Assembly: GCF_900187445.1 (NCBI RefSeq) | Contig: NZ_FYEB01000005.1 | Coordinates: 1 to 64,000, forward strand | DNA: 64,000 nt | Reading direction: 5' to 3' | From: Pseudomonas sp. Irchel s3b2 | GTDB lineage: Bacteria > Pseudomonadota > Gammaproteobacteria > Pseudomonadales > Pseudomonadaceae | Shown here: positions 46,093-53,900 of the stretch, in pieces | How positions within the stretch are numbered: the first letter of the stretch is position 1 | How the letters are laid out: each line of letters starts with the position of its first letter | Notes under the pieces: model-generated | What the model saw: only the letters and a program-made list of their open reading frames with translations | Databases searched by the model: none | Told to the model about the DNA's origin: nothing | Program-made: the position numbers and the translations under genes

Positions 46093-46926
46093 ATGAATGT
46101 TCTACTCGTTTATGCCCATCCCGAACCCAAATCATTGAACGGCTCGCTCAAAGACTTTGCCGTCAAACGCCTGGAAGCTGCCAGCCACCAGGTGCAGGTC
46201 TCCGATCTTTACGCGATGGACTGGAAAGCCTCGCTGGATGCCGATGACAGTCCCGGGCGGCCAGCCGACGCGCGGTTCGATCCTTCACTGGACTCCAAAC
46301 ATGCCTTCGAAGAAGGCCGGCAAAGACACGACATCACTCTCGAACAGGAAAAACTGCTCTGGGCCGATGCCGTCATTTTGCAGTTTCCGCTGTGGTGGTT
46401 CTCGATGCCGGCGATTCTCAAAGGCTGGGTGGAGCGCGTCTATGCCTATGGATTTGCTTATGGCGTAGGCGAACACTCCGATGCGCGCTGGGGCGACCGC
46501 TACGGGGAAGGCACACTCGCGGGCAAACGGGCAATGCTGATCGTCACCACGGGTGGATGGGAATCTCATTACAGCCCTCGGGGCATCAATGGGCCTATCG
46601 ATGATGTGTTATTCCCGATTCAGCATGGCGTCCTGTTTTACCCTGGCTTCGACGTGCTGCCACCGTTCGTGATCTATCGGACCAGCCGAATGGATGAGGC
46701 GAGATTCTTAACGACCTGTGAGGCGCTCGGCCAACGGCTTGATGACCTCTGGAAGACCGCGCCGATACCTTTCCGAGCGCAAAATGCCGGGGCGTATGAC
46801 ATTCCTCAACTCACGTTGCGCGCCGAGATTGCCTCGGATCAGTCTGGCTTTGCGGCTCATGTCAGACAGGCGGAACGTGATGAACCAGGCGTACGAACGC
46901 CATCCGCAAAAGTGCGCGCCATATAG
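46093..46926 (+). CDS. NAD(P)H dehydrogenase (quinone), flavodoxin-like
   Basis: A 277-residue FMN/FAD-dependent quinone reductase of the Flavodoxin_2 family (NQO/MdaB/KefF-like). It begins MNVLLVYAHPEPKSLNGSLK, with the flavin phosphate loop, and has the typical ILQFPLWWFSMPAILKGWVERVYAYGFAYG. It likely gives two-electron reduction of quinones under the divergent LysR. ATG 46093 has GGAG eight bases upstream. Confidence 0.92.
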   Translation: MNVLLVYAHPEPKSLNGSLKDFAVKRLEAASHQVQVSDLYAMDWKASLDADDSPGRPADARFDPSLDSKHAFEEGRQRHDITLEQEKLLWADAVILQFPLWWFSMPAILKGWVERVYAYGFAYGVGEHSDARWGDRYGEGTLAGKRAMLIVTTGGWESHYSPRGINGPIDDVLFPIQHGVLFYPGFDVLPPFVIYRTSRMDEARFLTTCEALGQRLDDLWKTAPIPFRAQNAGAYDIPQLTLRAEIASDQSGFAAHVRQAERDEPGVRTPSAKVRAI

Positions 46927-46930
46927 AACC

Positions 46931-46988
46931 GACGCGTTCCTTGTAGCAGCAGCCTCGCGAGCTCGGCAGCTGCTACAAGGAACGCGTC
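46931..46988. repeat. Perfect 19-bp inverted repeat of REP type
   Basis: Arms GACGCGTTCCTTGTAGCAG (46931-46949) and its exact complement (46970-46988) around a 20-base centre CAGCCTCGCGAGCTCGGCAG. It begins four bases after the quinone reductase stop. The TGTAGCAG and GCTGCTACA parts are a common REP variant. It may protect or end the upstream mRNA. Confidence 0.75.
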
Positions 46989-47022
46989 GTGGTTGAAATG
47001 GTTTCACCGACTCGCAAACACG

Positions 47023-47047
47023 AAAAAGCCCGCACAAGGCGGGCTTT
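47023..47047 (-). terminator. Intrinsic terminator, minus strand
   Basis: Stem AAAGCCCGC / GCGGGCTTT, with the run of five T on the minus-strand 3' side. No minus-strand coding gene ends here, which supports a non-coding transcript. Confidence 0.8.
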
Positions 47048-47257
47048 GGAAATCGATGTAGGTGGCCAGCGCTGGTCTCTGGCTTACAAGGTTTATCGGG
47101 CCTCTCACAGAACAGGATTTTTAGCTTTAGGCTGTTCTGCCTCACACGGCATAAGGGCTGGATCTCAGCGCGGAGATCTTTCTAACCGTGTACCCTTGGG
47201 AGCGCGCCCCACGCTTCCTCGCTATCCCTTTGCGCATCAGTCTGCGTCTTCACCTAC
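47023..47257 (-). ncRNA. Candidate non-coding RNA on the minus strand
   Basis: No gene explains this stretch. On the minus strand an extended -10 motif TGCTATTCT (47264-47272) is followed by about 235 bases ending in an intrinsic terminator at 47023-47047. The interval has several stems: CAGAACAG/CTGTTCTG around 47108-47140, GATCTC/GAGATC around 47161-47178, and a CCAGCGCTGG palindrome at 47067-47076. I recall short ORFs from similar sequence annotated in Pseudomonas, but cannot verify that. Confidence 0.45.
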
Positions 47258-47374
47258 AGTTTCAGAATAGCAAATCATTCGACGCCTGGGTCGGGCTTTT
47301 TAGACCGATTCTTTTCTAAGGGAATGACCGCAGAATGGAAAAATACTAACGCCGTGGGACAGACTTCCATTACT

Positions 47375-47425
47375 CCTGCAAAGGACCTGCCGAAGGCTGC
47401 GATCTTTTGATCTGAGGCCCGAAAA
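47375..47425. repeat. REP-like fragment
   Basis: GCCGAAGGCTGCGATCTTTT at 47391-47410 is the common Pseudomonas REP variant. It lies in the gap downstream of the phosphodiesterase/phosphatase gene. Confidence 0.55.
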
Positions 47426-47468
47426 ACCCATTGGAATCCCCTCACCACAATGGATCTCTCCTTTCCCT

Positions 47469-48797
47469 TTAGGGATGGAATTTCCCGCTCGGCCCCGCAC
47501 CCGTTTTGGTTGTGCGAAAAATCTTATAGCCCACCGTCTGCCTGGCTGACGTCATATCGACATCGATCACCATGACATTGGAGTGATTACCGTAAAAGGA
47601 ATCCGGATCGATACACGACAGCGTGGAAATTCCATTAGGCAGGGTGTGCGAGTGGTTCATGTTGTAGATCTGCTCGGGCCTTATGTTTGGGGTGTACTGG
47701 TTTATCGGGCTGGACATCAACTCATTGATCACCGTGCTTTTCTCGCCGCGCGAAACCTCCAGCGTGGCGTGATAAGAGGTGTGCATGTCGCCCGTCAGGA
47801 AGGTCAGGCGTGACACGTTTGTTTCGAGGACATGCTCAAGGATGCGGCTTCGCTGCTCCTCGAAAGCCGGGTCCGACCATTTGTCACCTTCAGAGTTTTT
47901 CACCACCCCCACGAACGGCACGCTGGTGACAACGAACTTCAGGTCATCGCGGTAACGCGACAGCCAGCGCAACAGATCGCCTTCCTGGACCTCATCGAGC
48001 AAACGCCTTTGCGCCGTGCTGCGGTAATAACGAGTGTCCATGACAAAGAACTTCACAGCGCCGTAGTTGAACTCGTAGTGGTAATGATGCTCGGCATGAC
48101 GGCTCGCAGGGTTGTGCGAATGCTGAAACTCCCAATACGCCTTGATGGCGGCGTTCGCCAGCGCTTGCGTGGACGAGCCGGTGGCCGTGTCGAAGTTGTT
48201 GATCAGTTCATGGTCGTCAAGAATCATGTAATGCGACAACTCTGTCAGCGTCCGGCGCGCGGGAACACAGTCCTCCCAGGCATCCAGATACTTGTCGCGA
48301 AAGAACTGCACATCGATGGAAGGCTGGCGCGGGATGTCCGAGTAAATCTGGTCGCCGCAATGAATCATGAAGCGTGCGTCGTTGTTTTTGGCCACCCGAG
48401 AAATCTCGACCCAGGCGCGGTCGGGTCTCTCCAGTATCCCGAGCGAGTGCAGATTGCAGGAGCCGAGCACGAAGGAGAATGATCCGGTCAGCTCTACCGC
48501 GGGAAAGGTGCGAAAGCGCCCTTCGGTATAGGCATCACGAACTCGCTCATCGGCTGCCGCACCGCGGGTCTTGCCGAAGGCCACCTTCACGGTATAAGGC
48601 GTATCGGGATTAAGCTTTTTCCACTCCAGAACGCCCGTGTAGAACTCCATTGGCTGGGCATCGAGCACCTTGGTGGGGCCTGTCGCGTTGTTGTCGCAAT
48701 CCACTACATCAACAAAGGCCACCGGCCAACGCTCGCTGGCGCGTACCCAGACTTTAATCGACGTATCGGTGGTATGACCAAGAATGAGCCGTGCCAT
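47469..48797 (-). CDS. PhoD-like alkaline phosphatase/phosphodiesterase
   Basis: A 442-residue metallophosphatase of the PhoD-like (DUF7800/PhoD) group. The N-terminal beta domain begins MARLILGHTTDTSIKVWVRA. The metal site includes FVLGSCNLHS, MIHCGDQIYSD, MILDDHELINNFD and FLTGDMHTSYHATLEV. There is no signal peptide, so it is probably cytoplasmic or Tat-independent. The start has AGGAGGG upstream. Confidence 0.88.
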   Translation of the reverse strand: MARLILGHTTDTSIKVWVRASERWPVAFVDVVDCDNNATGPTKVLDAQPMEFYTGVLEWKKLNPDTPYTVKVAFGKTRGAAADERVRDAYTEGRFRTFPAVELTGSFSFVLGSCNLHSLGILERPDRAWVEISRVAKNNDARFMIHCGDQIYSDIPRQPSIDVQFFRDKYLDAWEDCVPARRTLTELSHYMILDDHELINNFDTATGSSTQALANAAIKAYWEFQHSHNPASRHAEHHYHYEFNYGAVKFFVMDTRYYRSTAQRRLLDEVQEGDLLRWLSRYRDDLKFVVTSVPFVGVVKNSEGDKWSDPAFEEQRSRILEHVLETNVSRLTFLTGDMHTSYHATLEVSRGEKSTVINELMSSPINQYTPNIRPEQIYNMNHSHTLPNGISTLSCIDPDSFYGNHSNVMVIDVDMTSARQTVGYKIFRTTKTGAGPSGKFHP

Positions 48798-48993
48798 CTG
48801 ATTTCCCTCCTGAAACCTGAGCAGCAGTTCAGTCGATAAATCAGCATCGCGCCACTAAGACATCAAGCCCGCCGCGTAGACGGCTCCAAAGGCTCTGCAT
48901 CGGTTATTTGTATTACTGCGCTACGGCGTTCCGATCATTGCGCTGAGTCGCAAGCAGGCACGGGTTGACGAGTTCCGAACCCACACCCACCCG

Positions 48994-49416
48994 CTACGAA
49001 CGCAACACCCCTATCGCCCGCCGATACTTCTCAACGCGCTCCAGATCCTCCCAGGACGGCTGGGCAATCCGCGACAAGTCGCTGTTCTCTTCCAGATCCG
49101 CCAGTTTCACCACTCGCCCGATCGGGTTCTGCGCGGCGCGCTCGACAAACTCCTCGTAGGACTCGCCCGGCACCTTGGTCACCGACGCAATCGCCATCAG
49201 CACCGTTTCGCTAAAGCCTTCTTTGCGTAGATCGTCGAAGCTGATGCCACAGTCCTCGACCACGTCATGCAACACCGCGACGATGCGCTCTTCCAGCGTG
49301 TTCACCCGCAGCATGACTCTCAGCGGATGCAGGATGTAAGGCGCGCCGCCCTTGTCCACCTGCCCTTCATGCGCCGCGGCGGCGATGGCAATGGCGCGTT
49401 CCAGTGTCTGACTCAT
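48994..49416 (-). CDS. HD-domain hydrolase, RelA/SpoT-like (Mesh1-type)
   Basis: A 140-residue HD protein: AHEGQVDKGGAPYILHPLRVML then IVAVLHDVVEDCGISFDDL, matching the (p)ppGpp hydrolase half of SpoT. The His and His-Asp metal ligands are intact. No synthetase domain is attached, so it is a small alarmone hydrolase or related phosphohydrolase. It stands alone. Confidence 0.82.
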   Translation of the reverse strand: MSQTLERAIAIAAAAHEGQVDKGGAPYILHPLRVMLRVNTLEERIVAVLHDVVEDCGISFDDLRKEGFSETVLMAIASVTKVPGESYEEFVERAAQNPIGRVVKLADLEENSDLSRIAQPSWEDLERVEKYRRAIGVLRS

Positions 49417-49545
49417 GGGATTTTCCTCGGGTTAAACGCCGTAACGGCTGGTGAAGTGGATGTTGCGTTTGAAACAAACTGCAATCGTGATCGTTTGATT
49501 AAGCCGCTGCCAGGATTTTGAAGTCTGAGAATCTCGTAGGAATTT

Positions 49546-49712
49546 GCCCTTTGTGGTGAGGGGGCTTGCCCCCGTTGGGCTGCGAAGCGGCCCCAGATCC
49601 TGCTAGCCCGTTTCCTCAGACACACCGCAACACCCCATTTTGCGGCGGCTGCGCCATCGAACGGGGTCAAGACCCCTCGCCACAGTGACCGCGTGTGGTC
49701 CTACAGCCCGGT
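49546..49712. repeat. Cluster of REP-like sequences
   Basis: GTGAGGGGGCTTGCCCCCGT (49556-49575) with GCTGCGAAGCGGCCCC is a REP unit. A second palindrome GGGGTCAAGACCCC lies at 49662-49675, followed by CGCCACAGTGACC. No gene is present from 49417 to 49984. Confidence 0.6.
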
Positions 49713-49864
49713 TGCGGCTACCAAAATTGCTGCCTAGAGTGGGTCTGTCGCTGACCGCAGTTAGCGATAGGGTTTCGCAGCCCCAAGGAGAGATGGCCTT
49801 CACCGTCGAATGAAAATTCTGGCAAAATTCGCCCGCGTTTCATTTCATGGCGGTTGTGCGTGGG

Positions 49865-49955
49865 AGACTTTCGAGTCTGCCGGGTTTAGGTCATCTCTCG
49901 GTCTGCGAACCCGCGTACAGCTGCCACCCAATTGTTTCGCAGCGAAAAGGTGGCA
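49865..49955 (+). promoter_or_regulatory. Structured 5' leader upstream of small gene
   Basis: Three consecutive hairpins: AGACT-TTCG-AGTCT (49865-49878), CGGGTT/AACCCG (49881-49886 with 49908-49913), and TGCCACC/GGTGGCA (49922-49928 with 49949-49955) with an inner TTTCG/CGAAA. They directly precede the gene at 49985. No T-run follows, so this is not a terminator. It may be a regulatory leader or a small RNA. Confidence 0.45.
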
Positions 49956-49984
49956 CCTCTATTTACTTTCTTAGAGAACTACCA

Positions 49985-50272
49985 ATGACCACGAACAACC
50001 CGCTTCGCCACTACTCCCCGATGCCCCACCACGCCACCGACCACCCCGTCCTCCTCATCGACGCCGATGCCCCGCTACGCGAACTCCACAACTGCCTCAG
50101 CGAACGCCTCAACGCCATCCTCAAATACCTCAACCTCATGGCCTGCACCAGCCTCCCCGACTACGCCGAGCACGACATCAACACCGTCACCAACATCGCC
50201 CGGATCATGGTCCAGGATGTGAGCGATGTGTTTCGGGTGATTGAGCAGCGTGGTTTTGATACGCCTAAGTAA
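49985..50272 (+). CDS. Small conserved protein of unknown function (intact copy)
   Basis: A 95-residue soluble protein, likely helical: VLLIDADAPLRELHNCLSERLNAILKYLNLMAC and INTVTNIARIMVQDVSDVFRVIEQRG. It has no signal peptide. Similar short proteins are common in Pseudomonas; I cannot name a function. The 3' half (from 50128) is duplicated at 55436-55583. ATG 49985 was chosen because the frame before it has no related protein content and the structured leader ends just upstream. A terminator follows at 50288-50314. Confidence 0.72.
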   Translation: MTTNNPLRHYSPMPHHATDHPVLLIDADAPLRELHNCLSERLNAILKYLNLMACTSLPDYAEHDINTVTNIARIMVQDVSDVFRVIEQRGFDTPK

Positions 50273-50287
50273 CCAGATTTGAGCCGT

Positions 50288-50314
50288 AAAAAACCCGCGT
50301 TGCTGCGGGTTTTT
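50288..50314. terminator. Intrinsic terminator
   Basis: Stem AAAAAACCCGC / GCGGGTTTTT with loop GTTGCT, just after the small gene at 49985. It has A and T runs and could also act on the converging remnant ORF. Confidence 0.88.
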
Positions 50315-50318
50315 CAGC

Positions 50319-50621
50319 CTATGGCTTCGCTAGATCCCCCTTGCACTGATCCAAGCGGTCTTCATCTGTCCCGACTCCTTTCTCGGTGTCGATGTTCCCG
50401 TTCAAGTCGAGATAGATGTCGGTGTTCGGCCATTTTGGCGTGATGCTCACGCAATGATGGCGCCCCTTGTCGCTCCACCAATTCAACTGCATGAAAAAAT
50501 CTTCGTCTGGAAATATAAAGCCGTTATCCGACGTGCCGCCTCCGGCCTGCATCCGTCCCTTGTATATCCAATGTTGCACGTTCCAGATGTACTTGAGTTC
50601 TTCCTTGCCGTTTTCGGCCGA
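50319..50621 (-). pseudogene. 3' remnant of an unknown gene
   Basis: An open frame without ATG start. From a TAG stop just upstream (50622-50624) it reads SAENGKEELKYIWNVQHWIYKG and continues through GGGTSDNGFIFPDEDFFMQLNWWSDKGRHHCV to the end KGDLAKP. The composition (many Trp, Asp, Gly) looks like real protein, and coding continues upstream of the first possible start (GTG 50579), so this is probably the C-terminal part of a truncated or frameshifted gene. No family recognised. Confidence 0.55.
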
Positions 50622-50935
50622 CTATCTTGGACGCTTTCATTATTGATCAAATTTCAATTAATTATAAAAAACTGTAACTTCTTACAGTAGACCCAGAGCC
50701 AGCCCGTCAGCAATATGAAGCCATTCAGCAGAACGCTTGGTTAACGGATTTAAAAAGACCCCCATTTTTTGAGCGATTTGACAGATTTCTCGCCGATCAG
50801 GTAGGCGACTCCTGTCGAATTATTTCGCACACTTTCAGATTCAGTTAACAATCTAGTTTGGTTTGGCGTGCCGAGCAATCAAGTCATTAATTTTACGCTC
50901 GTACTTGTACCCTAACTATTGAATACGGAGGCTAC
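50622..50935. other. A/T-rich promoter region of the fusion gene
   Basis: About 310 bases, markedly richer in A and T than the flanks. An imperfect palindrome CAGG-TAGGCGACT-CCTG lies at about 50799-50815. No ORF is present. Confidence 0.5.
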
Positions 50936-53900
50936 ATGGACAAAGCCCATTCCACGCTGGACGTTTGCCTGCGAGAGCGTGCTGGACTAACACCGGACAA
51001 ACAGGTCCATGTATTCCTCGACGACACCAATCAATCCGAGGTTGGCGTCAGCTACGCCGAGCTCGACCGTCGTGCCCGAGTCATCGCGCAATCCTTAGAT
51101 CAGTTCGGGCAAGAGACCAGGGTACTGTTACTATTCTGGCCTGGGCTCGATTTCATTGCCGCCCTGCACGGCACCCTGTACGCAGGGGCGTCCGCCATTC
51201 CCGCCTATCCGCCAGAACCTTCTCGGATTGAGCGTACTTTGGCACGTCTAATGACCATAGTTGCCGATGCGGCACCCGCGGTGGTGCTCACCAGCAGCAC
51301 GATTCTTGAGCTGGCAAAGCCCATGCTGGCCTTCGCCCCTCAGTTGGCACAACTGCCATGGCTTGCAGTCGACAAGCTGTGCCAGGACGAGACTTCCCCC
51401 GCGTTTAAAGAGCCCGGGCTAACGCCCCGACACCCGGCGATTATCCAATACACCTCAGGCTCTACATCAAGGCCCAAGGGGGTCATCCTCAGTCATGGCA
51501 ACATCATTGCCAACATGCGGATGATCCAGGCAGAAATGGAAGCGCAAGCCGAACAAGGACCTGATCGCATCGTGGTCTCTTGGACGCCGTTTTATCATGA
51601 CCTTGGCCTGATGGGTGGAGTCCTGCTCCCGGTCATCATGGGCGGCCGCTCGGTACTTATGTCCCCTCTCGACTTTATGCGGCGCCCTGCGGTCTGGTTG
51701 TCGACGATCAGCCGATACCGAGCCACCGATACATTCGTACCGAATTTCGCACTCGATATCGCCGTACGCAAAATCGTCGGGGCCGATCGATACGCACTCA
51801 ACCTCAGCAGCCTCAGAACCTGCATCGTGGGTGCCGAACCAGTGCGTCACGCCAGTGTTGAACGCTTTCTTCACGCCTTTGGCAAACAGGGGTTAAGCAG
51901 AAACTGCATGGTGCCAGCATATGGCTTGGCCGAAGCAGTGGTTGCCGTGGCCGCAGGCCCCGCCTCTGAGACACCGCGAACTCTCTTCATTGATGGCGAA
52001 GCCCTCAAGCATAATCGTTTCACGCCAGTCCAATCGTCCCATCCGCAAGCCTTACCGTTCACCTCCTCTGGTAGGCCGTTGCAAGACGTTCAGGTCAGCA
52101 TCGTGCATCCCGACTCGCGCCAACTCGCGCAGGCGGGTGAAATTGGCGAAATATGGGTACGAGGTCCTCATGTGGCCGTTGGTTACTGGAACAAACCGGC
52201 CGATACCGAAGCCACGTTCGCGGCCACACTCGACCAGGATCCCGATCGCGCCTGGTTGAAGACGGGAGATCTGGGCTGCCTGGAGGCGAACCATCTTTAT
52301 GTCACCGGGCGGATCAAAGATTTGATCATCCTTCGCGGACGCAACTACTATCCCCAAGACCTTGAGCTAGCGATTGAACAGAGCCATGCCAGGATACGAC
52401 CTGGAGCTGTGATCGCCTTTGCCGGTGAACGAGACACCCAGCAGCGGCTGACGATCATTGCCGAGGTGGACGCGCGCCATCTACTCGATGAGACGGGTCG
52501 CCAGCAAACCTTTGCCTCTGTGCTGGATGCCATTCGCTACGCTCTGAGCGCCCATTACCAGTTGCAAGCGCAGGACATCGTCTTGATCAAAGCGGGCAGC
52601 ATCGATAAGACCTCGAGCGGTAAACTGGCACGCCAAGCCTGCCATAAACATTACCTGAAGCAGCAACTTGAGGTCGAACAGGCCTGGGAGCTCAGTCCAG
52701 TGGCTGTCGGCGAAGCGTTGACCTTACCGGGGAATGACACTGACAGTCGAGTCACGCTGATCGACCACATCGCCAAGGAAATAGCGCGCCTGACTGGCGG
52801 TGGTCAGCCTTCGGCGGATACCCGGTTGGATGACCTGGGACTCGATTCGCTCGTCGCGATGGACTTGACCGGCTATCTGGAACGAAGCCTTGGTATCACC
52901 ATCCCGATAACGACACTGGTGGGAACGACCACACTCGATGAACTGGCTGTTCGACTGATCAAACAATATGAGGTGTTGGGTAACGAGGCCGCTGCCCCCC
53001 ATCCCGGCACGCCAACGCTTCACTCCGCCGCAAAGGCAGTGCAACTCGGTCACGCGCGTACGAGCTGTGCATTTGCCTTGCGTGACTTGTCGTCAGCCTC
53101 GCCGCTGTTTTGCATTGGTGGGCTGGGCGGCACAGCCTCCTACCTTGTCGATCTTTGCACCGCGCTCGACAGTACACGACCTTTCATCGCATTCCAGGCG
53201 CCAGGCACCAATGGCGCCGAATCGCCCCTGGGTTCAGTTGAGGAAATGGCTCGGCGCTATATCGATGAGATTCGCGCCATTCAACCCATAGGACCTTACA
53301 CGATTGCAGGTCACTCCTTCGGTGGTCTGGTGGCCTTTGAGATCGCACAACAGCTTGCAGAACTGGGGGAGCGTGTGGATCCCCTATTATTACTTGACTC
53401 TTCCGCTGCACAGTACGAGGGCAGTCCGAGCGATGATGATGAGCTCATGGCGCTGTTCGAGTTGCGCAACTCGTATCGGCGTGTCTCCGGCGTTAGTGAT
53501 GAGCCTCACGTTTTTGCGTCCCTCACCTCGCTCGACCCGAATCAGCAACGCCAACTGCTGACCCAGGAACTGGAAGCGCAGACCGGACTGTTGAACGGCT
53601 CGGCTATTGCCCATGTACTGCGCACATATCGCGCCGGTTACGCGGCAATGGAACAGTACCGGCCACGCCCCTATCCTGGTCCGGTCATCCTGTTCAGGGC
53701 AACCGACGGTTTTCCGGCCAGTGTCATGCATCCCGCTCGTCGCGTGCGCTTTCGCTTCGGGACGGACGCACTGGGCTGGAATCAGTGGTGTCCGGCATTG
53801 CGAGTGATCGATGTTCCCGGAGACCACTTCAGCATGGTTACCCGTCCGCATGTGCAAGCTCTTGCTGCTGCAATAACGCAACAAACGCGGGCCGATATCC

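Noticed and set aside
49417-49720. Possible ORFs in the REP-rich gap
   Set aside because: They overlap REP palindromes and show no protein-like composition or start signals.
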